Program-made: the position numbers and the translations under genes
In this document: positions 1-9,913 of the stretch, one piece after another
Numbering within the stretch: the stretch's first letter is position 1
Layout of the letters: every line of letters starts with the position of its first letter
Origin: Pythium myriotylum
Lineage: Eukaryota; Oomycota; Peronosporomycetes; Pythiales; Pythiaceae
DNA length: 64,000 bases
Assembly (NCBI GenBank): GCA_023091665.1
Contig: JALJCQ010000026.1
Span: 124,001 to 188,000, forward strand
Reading direction: 5' to 3'
Notes under the pieces: model-generated
The model's input: the letters and a program-made list of their open reading frames with translations, nothing else
Database searches by the model: none
Told to the model about the DNA's origin: nothing

Positions 1-2013
1 CGGATCCGAATGGAAGGGCCACGGACGGACGGCGCGTGGAAAGTCGAGAAATGAGACCTTGGCGACAAATATCGGAGACCGTGGACGCCAAGGAGCATGG
101 GGTGAGGCGTGATGCAGAGGCGGCGAGCGGACGCGCCGTCAGCTCAGCTGGCCGCGCTCTTGTCGCGCGTGACGCGGCGATCGTGGGACGGTAAACACGT
201 TTGTTTAGGGGCTTTGGCCAGCTGGACATCTGACGCAGGAAGACGGCAACAGGGACGCCTTGTAGCAGTTGCGAGCGGATATCAAGTTATAAGTGTATAC
301 AGTATACTAAACGTGAATTGTGGTATGATATAATGGTACTGGTTTATTGTTCATATGCGTTAAAAAAGGCAGTAGCAGGTGACCACTTGCTGGCTGATGT
401 GTGTAGCTTCCGGATCAGATGCGCCACGAGTGTTGAAGTGGCTCGCCTTCGGGTCAGCACGTTTCGTCGAGAGACCGTGGCTTCCGTCACTCTCTGATGC
501 ACGTTCTCTGTGATGGCCAGAGCGACGTCGACAGTTTCGATGAAGTCATCAGTGGCGCGTCAACGCCACGAAACAGACCCGGCGGCGATGGAGAGGCGAA
601 CGTTTAGTCGTCTCGGACCACCAGCATCGCCATCAATGGTTGTGGGCTCAATCGGACGGCAGAGAGCGAGGCGGGAGACGTGGCGAGTGGAGCGATCTCG
701 AGCGTGGAACCAGTCGAGCTGATTTCGGGTCGAATACTTTCCCGCGCGGAGCTTCAACGCAGGAACATCGTTGCCCCTCTCCATGATGGGGCAGTCAGAT
801 ACAGTAGGAGTCCAAATGTACGGAGTTTTGTTTTCCACCAGTCTAGTATCAAAGGTCGGAACCTCGTGGCTTCGACGCAACTGACTCTTGCTTCTGCGCG
901 GCCAGTTGGCGGACGAGCGATAAAAACATCTTCGTGACCAGTGATCATCGCTGGTTGCAACATGCACCGGCTGGACAGGAGGGTCAGTGAGGAGCTCTGT
1001 CTGACCTCTTCACTCCGAAATGCGCCGACTCTCGGCTCGTTTGAACCTGCCACAGAGCACGAAAGAGAAGGGAGATCGACTTGGGCATCACCTGCGATTC
1101 GACGCGTCGTTGGCTTGCTGTCAGCAAACCGACACCTCTCTAAGATCTGCCACGTCCTGGCGCTGAACGCCAGCTTTGTTCCCACTTGCAAGGACTGGGA
1201 GAGAGTGAGAGCCCCGCCTACATCACACCAAGGAGGATGCGAGGGTCTCTTCTACTTCAACCATCTCAACCAGGAGAAGGGAGAAAGCTCGGGTTCAACC
1301 AACAGCTACACAGGCAAGTAGAGAGAGTCTGGAAAGTGACCGCGAAGGGGTCGCGAGGGGAAACCACCAAAGATCTCGTTCTCAGCCGAGACATTGCGCG
1401 TTACAGTCTGTGTACAGGCCTAAGGGCAGTTCACTCCATCATCAAATGGACCCAGCTACATGTATCGAGCGGACAACGCAACGGGGAGGGAGGAGTACAA
1501 TTGTGGTGATTGCGTTTGAGCTTTACGCGCAATCCGGATGGCTGCTTGGTGTTTGGAATCAGCTCGTTACTCGCGCTGCCCTCGCCCTGTACAGGACGGT
1601 GCTTGTTAAAATCTGGGCGACTCGGCGAGCCCGAAGATCTCTTCTTTGTATTGGCAGGAGATTACTTCGTTGGCGGACAACCGTCTCCGTTCTCCCATGT
1701 TACAAGAAACGTACAAAAGTCTCCTGAACGATCCGAACATTGACAAGTGCAAGTCCTCATAGTTCATAGAACACACATGGCATCCGTCAGGGGAGCTTTC
1801 GTCTTGCGCCAAGCCTCGATATTGAGACCTCAAGAAAGAATGCTGCCAGTCTCAATCTGTCAAATGCCATAGAGGAGGAGAGAGGGAAGAACAAAGAGCT
1901 TCGATCAGCGCTCAAAATCGCTATGAGCGTGAGCAGTTCTTTTTCGTCAGCAAGCCGAATCCTCTTTCAATCGATTCGGCCCATTTGTGTTGAAATTGAA
2001 TATTGTCTCACAT

Positions 2014-2032
2014 GAGAGAGAGAGAGAGAGAG
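2014..2032. repeat. (GA)n microsatellite
   Basis: A run of GA dinucleotides followed by impure GAGCGAGAG sequence. It lies in non-coding DNA. Confidence 0.9.
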
Positions 2033-2486
2033 CGAGAGCGGAGAGAAGAGAGATCAGCCTTCGTCTGCGTAAATGAGACGGAGGCTGATCTCCTCGCTGC
2101 GTACACCTCGTTGAACGACGCGTATGCAGCGAGGAGCCTGTGCATTTCGGAATTCTGTCAATCCAAGAGGGTTCGAAAACGTGAGGAGAGTCGGCATGGA
2201 TGACTTCTTCGCCGCGGGCCCTCCTCCCGTCTGCGAGAAGAAACGAGACTTCCCTTTGTGACGCGAGTAGGCCCTCCACGCTTTACACATGTGACCGTGT
2301 GATTCGGTCATCGAGTGGATACTGAAGATACGAATGCTCAGCGTGAGATTGCGCGTGAAATGTTGCATTACTTCCCGTCGCAATCAACTTGTTTCATCAC
2401 GTGCTCGTGCCGGCCCCAGTGAGATGGGTGGACAATGCCTGTTAAATCAAGCAAGTCAGGTCGCCTTGATCCTGCACACGGCACTG

Positions 2487-2534
2487 CCCCCCCCCCCCCC
2501 CCCCCTCTCTCTGTCTCTCTCTCTCTCTCCCTCT
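2487..2534. repeat. Poly-C run followed by (CT)n
   Basis: About 19 consecutive C residues run into a CT-rich microsatellite. Similar C/G homopolymers occur near 12068, 32088, 33370 and 33470. Confidence 0.9.
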
Positions 2535-2758
2535 TTCATGCTGAGAATCTACTTGGACAAGCGTTGTCGAGCACCGTACGGAATTCCATTGTCTCGCCTA
2601 CCTTTGAAATTTGAGACAGGTTGCATCCTGGTTCTTCCTCCAGACTGCTCTCATCGCTCGTGCCCCGGTGGACTTCAACCAGCTGTCTGGAAAACAATGC
2701 AAGTCATCACCATACCCTGCTCTCCACATGGATGTGATGAAGGTGCTGGGTCCATAGC

Positions 2759-2893
2759 AACATCCAAGACTTCAAGCTCGCCGCCGATCTCATCGTGCCC
2801 AAGGAGACCGCCCACGCGCAGCCAGTGCAGCGCGTCAAGAGCCACGCGCCGCTCTCGCGACAGAACTCGCGCACCGCCATGGCTGCGTACTAG
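2759..2893 (+). pseudogene. 3' relic of a START-like/FYVE/GAF gene
   Basis: The frame ending at the TAG at 2891-2893 encodes KLAADLIVPKETAHAQPVQR and then a Ser/Arg/Gln-rich tail. The FYVE/GAF gene at 35324-37615 ends its GAF domain with KLAADLIVPK and a similar low-complexity tail. No GAF or FYVE sequence is visible further upstream in this frame, so only the last 40 or so codons survive. It is probably the stump of a fourth close family member, on the opposite strand to the three minus-strand copies. A chance match is unlikely given the ten-residue identity at the same distance from the stop. Confidence 0.6.
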
Positions 2894-3202
2894 ACAGAGA
2901 GACACACAGAGAGTGGGGAGGTAGCGTTTGATTTATTTAGCGAGATCCACCGAGAAAAGAGGCCAGTCAGGAAGCCTCTGCTTGTTTGTTTGGAATGGGA
3001 GCGCTCGCATTTTTTGCTTGCTGGTTTGGTCTGGGATCCTCAACCCATCTCACACACGTCGCAGCCACACTACTGCACTCCCAATCTCCCTCAACTAGCG
3101 TCCACCACACCAGAGTCTCCGCTTACGCATTGCTGAGACCGACCGTCCCGAGTATCCTTCCAGAAGCTCCATCCTCCATCATCCATCCACCGTCCCCGCC
3201 CC

Positions 3203-4120
3203 ATGCGTCTGCTCTGCGTCGCGACGCTCGTGGCCTGCGCCACACGCGCGTCGCTCGCGTTCATGGACTTCAACCAGCAGTGTCCGGGCTTCAAGTGCGC
3301 GTCCGCGTCGCAGGCGGCCGTACCCAGGAAGTGAGTGCGAGTCCACGCGGCGAGTCGCACGTGGCGTGGCGTGACGCGACGCGCAGGTGACGGGACACGC
3401 GAGCTGACGCGACGCAATGCGCTGGCTCTAGGGACTTTGTGTTCACGGCGAACGGCTGCGGCACGGCGGCGCTGCCGATCCACACCGAGACCGACTTCTC
3501 CGAGTGCTGCAACTGGCACGACGCCGTACGTGGGATCCTATAGTATCTGAACGAACCGAGGAGCAGAGCGGACGAGACCCACTGACAGAGGTGTGGAGCA
3601 GTGCTACAGCACGTGCGGCATCAAGAAGGCGGTGTGCGAGAAGCGGCTGGACAAGTGCATGGCGGAGGTCTGCGCGTCGCTCGCGGACGCCGAGGCGCGC
3701 GACAAGTGCGACTCGACGGGCAAGCTCTTCTCGCTCGGCGCGCAGATGGTCGCGTGTCCGGCGTTCCAGCAGGCGCAGCGCGACGCCTGCGAGTGCGTGC
3801 CCAAGGCCAAGGCCGAGCACGCCAACCGCCAGCGGCTCGTGCATTTTTTGAGAGAGAACAAGGCGCCCGAGAAAGATCTCCAGCCGGCGGCAGTGGAGGC
3901 GCTGCTGGCCAAGTACAAAGGCAAGGAGCCCAAGATGTTTCTGCGGCTGCTGAAGAAGTACCCCGAGGCCATCAAGGAGGACACGAGCAAGAGCAATTTC
4001 ATGGAGGACATGTTCAAGGCCCCCGAGGGAGATCGCAAGAAGGACTCGTTCGCGGTGGGTCTCGACGAGCCGAACGATGAGTCGAGCGACGAGCCCGTGG
4101 ACGAGCACATCGAGCTGTGA
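3203..4120 (+). CDS. Secreted phospholipase A2-like protein with C-terminal HIEL
   Basis: Three exons: 3203-3330, 3432-3525 and 3602-4120, joined by introns of 101 and 76 nt (GTGAGT..TAG and GTACGT..CAG), giving 246 residues. A signal peptide covers about residues 1-20. The PLA2 core follows: calcium-loop GCG at 51-53 and the active-site motif CCNWHDACY at 68-76, with His72 and Asp73 as the expected catalytic pair. The splice choices restore this motif exactly. The spacing and the TCG after CY resemble group XII-type PLA2. The family hydrolyses the sn-2 ester of phospholipids using calcium. A long C-terminal extension ends in an acidic stretch (about 225-242) and the tetrapeptide HIEL. HIEL is a known KDEL-type ER-retention variant in mammalian carboxylesterase 1. 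Secretion or ER residence are therefore both possible. The gene looks intact. Confidence 0.8.
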
Positions 4121-4264
4121 CGGGCCGAGTTTTGGTTTTTCTTGAAGGGCACCTAGTAAACTGCGATCCCGTCGCTGTTGCTGTAAATACAACGAAGTAG
4201 CTGCGAGGCAACACGAGTGAACTCTGCTGTAGGGCTGCGTGTGCATCTGCCACGTCTGAGTTTT

Positions 4265-4309
4265 GTCGTGTGTGGAGGCAATTGGGGCGGAATTGCCTCC
4301 ACACACGAC
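4265..4309. repeat. Perfect 19-bp inverted repeat with 7-nt loop
   Basis: The arms 4265-4283 and 4291-4309 are exact reverse complements around the spacer GGGGCGG. It sits about 145 bp past the stop of the PLA2-like gene and about 240 bp past the stop of the convergent TAF10 gene. It could form a strong RNA hairpin in the shared 3' region, or be a tiny foldback element. I cannot tell which. Confidence 0.85.
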
Positions 4310-4551
4310 GATCCTTCGTAGTTTATGTTGCTCATGACGTAGCTGCAATAGTGAATCACGTGGTTCTAGTAGCATCGACCATTACGACAGAAGAGAAGAG
4401 ACGACAAAGTGAGCTGGCTGCGACGACCTGGACACCAACACGATTCCTCTCCACTCGTGCCCACTGGCCTCGAGACTCCACAGCCAGCCCAACACCAGCC
4501 ACGCAGAGGCAGCGTAATAATATTGATACACACACAGGAGCTCCTCCGCGT

Positions 4552-5034
4552 TCACGGCTCGTGGCTCACGTCGCTGTAGTACTCGGGCTTGCACAGGTTC
4601 ACGCCGTACTCCTTGAGACTACAGACCAGAGCAGCAGTGAGTATGGGTTACACTCGTCCCCCGACCACGTGTAACCCATCGTAACCCACCTGGCCGAGAG
4701 GTCCTCCATCGTGAGCACGACCTTGCTCGCCGCCTCGCCGGGCGCCGCGGCCTGCGCGCGGATGCGATGGAACTGCAGCGCGTCCTGCGAGACCTCGAGC
4801 AGGAACTGGTGCGCCGCCAGCGAGACCATGCGCAGCCTAGGCACAGGACACGGTTAGACGCCAGGCGAGCAAGAGGGGGGTACGCTCGGTCACTATTTAG
4901 ACGCACACGCGCGAGTCCGCGGTCGAGAAGCCGACCTGCTGCAGATAGAACTGCACGAGCTCGTCCGGGATGGTGGGCGCCAGGTCGTCCAGCGCTTCCA
5001 GAAAGTCCTTGAGCGGCGCGGCGCGGTCGGCCAT
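4552..5034 (-). CDS. TAF10: Transcription initiation factor TFIID/SAGA subunit TAF10
   Basis: Exons on the minus strand are 5034-4907, 4836-4690 and 4618-4552, giving 113 residues. Introns are 70 and 71 nt, with donors GTGCGT and GTGGGT and acceptors CTAG and GTAG. The exon 1-2 junction gives SRVLRMVSLAAHQFLLEV, the typical TAF10 histone-fold core. TIPDELVQFYL near residue 21 and LTMEDLS followed by LKEYGVN near the end are also TAF10 hallmarks. TAF10 is a histone-fold subunit of the TFIID and SAGA complexes in the nucleus. The protein lacks the long N-terminal tail of animal forms, as small eukaryotic versions often do. It converges with the PLA2-like gene. The second intron contains a short direct repeat of GTAACCCA. 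Confidence 0.88.
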
Positions 5035-5271
5035 GCTTGCGGGTGGGCGAACGCGTTGATCAGATTGGCAGGAAGCAGGGTTGTCAGTCGAGCGAGGGAG
5101 TCTAAACCCTGTGTTGGCTGCGGATCCTGTAGTAGGTGATATGGCTACATCTGCGACGTGGCGCAATTTTCGACTTTGAACTCGTCGATCCGTCATTCAC
5201 TCGCAACTGCTTTCGTAGTGAGCTCTCTCAACAAACACCCGTACTCCCATATTCCCATACCAGTACCTAGC

Positions 5272-5436
5272 ATGGTCAAATTCTTCAGCTATATCGTGGG
5301 TGAGAGCGGCGATCCGTTCGTCGTGGGTTTCTGCAGAAGGCAGGTCGTTGCGGAGCTGAAAGAGGCCATCAAGGCGAGGGCGTCCGAAACTGCATGCCAT
5401 TTTCATCGTGCTCGGAAATCTGCCTGCTGGATTTGA
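5272..5436 (+). pseudogene. Crinkler (CRN)-like N-terminal fragment
   Basis: The frame starts MVKFFSYIVGESGDPFVV and continues with a VAELKEAIKA-type segment before a TGA at 5434-5436. This resembles the ubiquitin-like N-terminal host-targeting domain of oomycete Crinkler effectors: a start MVKLF-like, then a glycine turn, then a DLKxAIK helix. The following LFLAK-type motif and any C-terminal effector domain are absent or out of frame, so I read it as a truncated effector relic. It lies between TAF10 and the LRR-membrane cluster. A short true protein cannot be excluded. Confidence 0.5.
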
Positions 5437-6353
5437 TTCCCTTTCCAAAGCAACATTTGAACATGCCATCAACTGAAGCTGTTGCGCTCGATTACCCAAC
5501 CAACTTTAAGTGGCCACATCTAAACCGGTTTCAGCTAGGCCTTTCAATGTACTGCCGTCATTCTTTGGACAGGACACTCTGTTTAGTGACTTTGAGTATT
5601 TGCAATTGCCCAAGAAGATACCGACGCTACCAAAGATCGCTGCTCGGGGTCGCGAGATGTATCATAGCATGCGGATGGCAGGTCTTGACGAGCACTTCAC
5701 GACCAGCGAAGATCCACTGGGTTTCTGCTGTATACCACTTTTCGTTTAGTCAACATCATGGTCAGCCGAGGCCGAGGGAAGATGCATCCCACAGCGTTAT
5801 TTGTCGGAATAGCCGCGAACAACTACACATCCCAAGCAACGTAAAGGTGTCCACCCCCACTATTTCATCACATGAGATGTCCGTGAACAATCGAGAATGG
5901 CAGTCTCGCATCGTTCACCATATCTCGTCTGTGCGAACCTCGTATCTGTGGTACACGCCGATGACTGGACCTCTGTCCAGGCAGTTGATTGCTTTGACCC
6001 AGATTCCAGGGTCCGGTATGGTGCTGTTCGAATTCAAGAGTGACTGGTTGTGGCAGTACGGCGTTCGCCCAGCACTCACGTACTTGTCGTTCGCCACAAG
6101 TGCAAACACCCAGTCGGGCATCGTGGTCACATTTGTAGCGTACAATGAGATCATCAGCGCTTGTACAGCATCTGCGTCGACAGTCTCGGGAAGGCTCGAG
6201 ACGGGGTTCCTAGAGAAACTAAAGAAAATCATCTTCGGCAGTGTGAATGCGGCTGCTGGCACAGACGGAATCTTGTTCTTTATGAGCATGAGACTGGGTA
6301 AGTTCATGCGCGTGAACGCTGGAGGGAACTCAGTCAGTTCACTGCGCTCAAGG

Positions 6354-6364
6354 ATGAGCGAAAT
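6354..6364. repeat. Left target-site duplication of the LINE-type element
   Basis: ATGAGCGAAAT, repeated exactly at 9903-9913. Confidence 0.85.
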
Positions 6365-6366
6365 AA

Positions 6367-6447
6367 GGGGTTGATCCCCGGCTTAGTGGAAAAGCACCCA
6401 AAATCCAACCCTATGGTCGGGGGTTCGAGTCCCGGCAGCTGCACCGG
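6367..6447 (+). other. tRNA-like head with pol III box A and box B motifs
   Basis: CGGCTTAGTGG (6379-6389) fits box A, and GGTTCGAGTCC (6422-6432) is a perfect box B. GCTT (6381-6384) and AAGC (6392-6395) form a four-pair D stem around a GG-containing loop, and the T loop is TTCGAGT. The anticodon stem and the acceptor stem do not pair, so it is not a functional tRNA gene. It looks like the head of a tRNA-derived SINE and may act as an internal promoter. Confidence 0.55.
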
Positions 6448-6823
6448 TTGACTGGATTTGTATGGGAGACGTCGGTTTGGGCCACCGTTTCCTCTCATAC
6501 CGCATATTTTCGCTGAGCCAATGAGATCAACTCCTACAGGGGACCGGGTCTAAAAACCATCCGACCGTAAGGACAGGACACCCCTGGCACCCTCCAAAGG
6601 TGTTGGTTAGTATGCTGAATAAGCATGCGAGACATCTCAAGTATCGGGAAGGCTAACCTAGTTAGCTGGGCCGACGCGCTGCAGCAATGCAGTGGCGTGA
6701 CTGATGAGCGCGGCTGTCGGTGGAGCTAATTAGCTCTGCTTAAGGTTTCACGGGAGTACGGTAGCTAGCCGGGGGCTACTGGTGGGGTAAACCGACTAGG
6801 GTCACTCTGGGAGATATCCCAGG

Positions 6824-9367
6824 GTGGCCCTATACTTCGTCAGCTTCCCCCGCAAGCTCGTGGCGGCCATTGAGGACATGCACGTTGCGACCACGGCGCA
6901 ATATGTCGTGGACGATTTTATATCCAGGGATCACGACATTCTTAATGGCATTCGCCAAGGCTGCCCTCTGGCACCTGTCCTCTTTATCATCGCGGTGGAC
7001 GTGCTTTACGACATGATCGCTGCAGATACAGACATCCGGGGGGTGATTCTCCCGCAGGGTACTGAGGTCAAAGCTGTGGGATTCGCCGATGACACTACCG
7101 TGTACCTGGCCCACCCGAACGGGGCCAGTCGACTGACAAAGGTCCTCGACATGTTTGCTCAAGCCTCCGGACTCGTCGTCAATGTATCCAAATGTCAAGC
7201 GCTGCATTTATCCGAACGCGACCAGCCCCCAATCACCGGTGCTTTTAACTTTCCGCTCCTTGCAACTGACGAACTGGCGCGGCTGTTAGGAGCTCATATC
7301 TCCAGCCGCCCCAATTCTCCACAGGTATGGGCGACGGCGCTACAGCAGCTACGGACCCGCCTCCATCTCGCGCAAATAAAGACAACGGACCTATTGCAAA
7401 GAGTCCTGATTGCTCAAGCTATCATCGTCCCCAAGATCCTCTTTGTTGGGAGACATGACTGGGCGACGGCAGCCCGCATCGACCAGCTTCAGCGCCACAT
7501 TCACAACTACGTCTGGCACGGGGTGTTTGTCGAGAGATGCCCAGGCAAGCGAGCGTGGATGAGCAAGTCGGCCGCATCTCGCAGGCAGAAAGCAGGTGGA
7601 CTCGGCGTTCCCGACCTGGCAGTTGAGTTCAAGCGGCTGAGCGTCACCGTTCTCGAGCGCTGGAGCCAGCGCCCAAACGGGTTTCGCAGCGAGATTGGCC
7701 ACATTCTCCTATCCTCCGCCGGGGCACGTGGCTGGGCGCCGACTCCATCGCGTCTAATCTCCCCGCCCACGCTGCGTCTGGAAACAACGCTCGCATCTAC
7801 GGGTCAGAAGATCTCCACCTTCCTAAGTGTGCAAGCGAGAACCCAGGCCGAGTCCGACCAGATCCAGGCCCTTTTACCTGCGCTCCGGTCGACTGACCAC
7901 AGGATCCGTGGATGGGAAAACGACTGGTACAAGTGTGACTACTCGGCACATCGACCGGCTTTACTCAACCTTCGCCGACTCCAGGAGTCCACCCACGGGT
8001 TTTTCGATTTCTACAGCCTATTGACGGCGAAGTTAGCTGGGGACGACATCCTCCTACTCTCCTCGGGATTGCCTGCCACCACCGCCACTTTCCGGGCCAT
8101 GGCCCTCCCAGGCGACTCCGTCAGCGATGCGATCGAGATCCTGCCCAGCCCTCCTCACTGCGTGAAGTTCCGGAGCAAAAGGTGCGCCTTCCCGTTGAAC
8201 AAAAGGGAGGTTGAGCAATTTCGCCTCCTGTGTGACGTCTTGGTAACCAACTACCCGGCCATCTTGGGTCTCCACGACGACGAAGATATGGTACGGGTCT
8301 CTCCTGCGACGACGGACGTGTGGCGCCTCATCAGGGATCACCACGACATCTCTCTCGCATGGGAGCCCACTCCCAATGCTCGCCAGCACCTCGGTCTGGT
8401 GAGCACCCTGGATGACGTCAACAAGCTGGTGCGACAGACCATCGGGGACCAGGCAGCGCGGGCGCTTCCTCACCCATGGCTAGCCTACGCAAGGTACATC
8501 TGGCGCCCCGAGACCCCCCTCCAGAAGACCGAGATCAAAGCACGGCTTGGAGCCCGGGATGGTGCCCAGGCCTCTCAGGAGGATGAAGCCAGGGCGACCA
8601 AGCTATCTGTTGAGGACGCGCACATCGGACAAGCACTCTCTCAGCTCACCTGGAAGGAGATCGACCGCCTCCCGGCATCAACTTCAGGACAACGATTGCT
8701 CTTCCGCAAACTTAAGGGAGGGCGCATCTCAGGATGGGACCGTCTACATCTACGCCACGGTTGCCCGCACTGCCCAGCCGCCGAGGACGGCGGCCTCATC
8801 AAGCACATCTTCTGGAGATGCCCCATGGCTCAAGTCCTTTGGGCAAGACTCCAGCTCCCGTGGGGGCTTCGAGACGACTGGGATCGGGACGTCGCAGGCG
8901 TTAAGACGGCCATCTTCGGGCTCAACCTCCACAGTTTTCCAGGTGATCTCTGGACGGCCATGTATAGCGTGGACCAGGATGCCCATGACACTGTCACAAT
9001 CATCCACGAGGCGGCACAAATCGCTTGGCAGCAGCACGTGCTAGTCACCCTCGCCTCTATCTGGCGTTGGCGCCACCACATTGTTGACAACAGGCTTGGC
9101 TGGACCGGCTTGGCTGGACCACGGACCAGGCTGTGCTATACCACGCTGGAGCGCTCCACGCTTCGCTCAGAGGGCTTCTACCACGACTCCAACAGGTGCA
9201 CCAAGTTCGCGACCCGCGACGCCAATTCCTTAGGGCTATGGAGGCCCGACTGGACGAAGACTCCCGGCCGAGAGTGGAGACCGGAGACGGAACGAGGCAC
9301 GTTCTCTTCTTTGATGGCGGTTCGCGCGGTAACCCGGGGCCCGGAGGGGCCGGGGCAATCATCTTAA
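6824..9367 (+). pseudogene. LINE reverse transcriptase, N-terminally truncated, with zf-RVT region
   Basis: An open frame of about 847 codons. Its first codon here is GTG, with no good ATG. RT motifs GIRQGCPLAPVLF (about residues 42-54) and FADDTTVYL (about 87-95) are present, the second containing the catalytic Asp pair. A reverse-transcriptase zinc-binding region lies near residues 640-670 (GCPHCPAAEDGGLIKHIFWRCP). The upstream RT motifs, including the first catalytic Asp, are missing, so polymerase activity is not expected. The frame ends while overlapping the RNase H frame at 9229-9367, which implies a frameshift in the element. Confidence 0.8.
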
Positions 9368-9825
9368 GAGTGAACGATGACACGACGGCCGCGACCATCG
9401 TCTGGAGTGCGTCCATGTCGTATGCACATCCGAAGACCACAAACAACAGAGCCGAATACCTCGGCCTCATTACAGGGCTCAAGGCGGCCAAACGCCACAA
9501 CTGGTCCGTGGAAGTTGTAGGGGACAGTGCGCTCACCCTCCGTCAGCTTCGGCTTTATCACCCGCCAAGACATCCTCGGCTAAGGCCTTTGTACCCCGTG
9601 GCGCGACGCCTAGCCGATGAATTACGTGTCAGACATTGGCATCACCATCTCCGCGCCTTTAATAAGATGGCCGACCACGCGGCCAACGTCGCGATGGACT
9701 CGAAGCGGAGTGTACACGGATTACACTCCCACGGATGGCCACACCGCGGTCAGCTGGATCAGCTGCTCGCGACCGACTTCCAGGAATGGCAGTCGAGATA
9801 TTTACTCCGCGACGCTCCGCGGTAG
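9229..9825 (+). pseudogene. LINE RNase H domain, in a shifted frame
   Basis: The reading frame encodes DGGSRGNPGPGG, then NNRAEYLGL, then GDSAL and later MADHAANVAMD. These supply the D-E-D-D residues of RNase H1-type domains. The domain normally follows the RT and zinc-knuckle region in one polyprotein. Here it sits one frame away from the preceding RT frame, so either one base was lost or gained, or recoding occurred. It ends at TAG 9823-9825. Confidence 0.8.
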
Positions 9826-9902
9826 GAAACAGGGTCGCTAGACCCGGCTATAGGATTCATAATTAGTGCGATCCAATAGACCTCACCTTCAAAGCCAAAG
9901 TC

Positions 9903-9913
9903 ATGAGCGAAAT
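9903..9913. repeat. Right target-site duplication of the LINE-type element
   Basis: ATGAGCGAAAT, matching 6354-6364. Confidence 0.85.

Larger units (their letters stand above)
1..2758. other. No recognisable gene
   Basis: Reading frames here are short, overlap on both strands and resemble no protein family I recognise. The stretch contains a (GA)n run near 2014 and a poly-C/CT tract near 2487. Its right end meets a FYVE/GAF gene relic, so part of the stretch may be decayed gene or repeat sequence. I see no RNA gene. Confidence 0.6.
6365..9902 (+). mobile_element. LINE-type non-LTR retroelement, 5'-incomplete, with tRNA-like head
   Basis: The boundaries are set by the exact 11-bp direct repeat ATGAGCGAAAT on both sides and by the paralogue alignment of the host gene. 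The element holds the C-terminal half of a reverse transcriptase, a zinc-knuckle region and an RNase H domain. The first RT motifs are missing: the frame opens just before the SFPRKLVAAIEDMH segment. The 5' 450 nt are non-coding and begin with a GGGG-TTGAT-CCCC hairpin and a tRNA-like unit with box A and box B motifs. The 3' end has no poly-A tail. The structure suggests an element made by template switching or internal deletion. It is probably unable to move by itself. Confidence 0.82.

Noticed and set aside
2662..2690. DFNQ-encoding stretch resembling the start of the mature PLA2-like protein
   Set aside because: Only four residues match and the rest of the PLA2 core is absent.
5394..6374. 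A 326-codon plus-strand open frame
   Set aside because: It lies mostly antisense to the 3' part of the LINE-interrupted LRR-membrane gene, whose minus-strand frame aligns with paralogues.
6374..6447. A functional tRNA gene
   Set aside because: Box A, box B and the D stem are present, but neither the acceptor nor the anticodon stem can pair.
6701..6760. Hammerhead ribozyme core (CTGATGA) in the retroelement leader
   Set aside because: No matching GAAA strand or flanking stems are found nearby.
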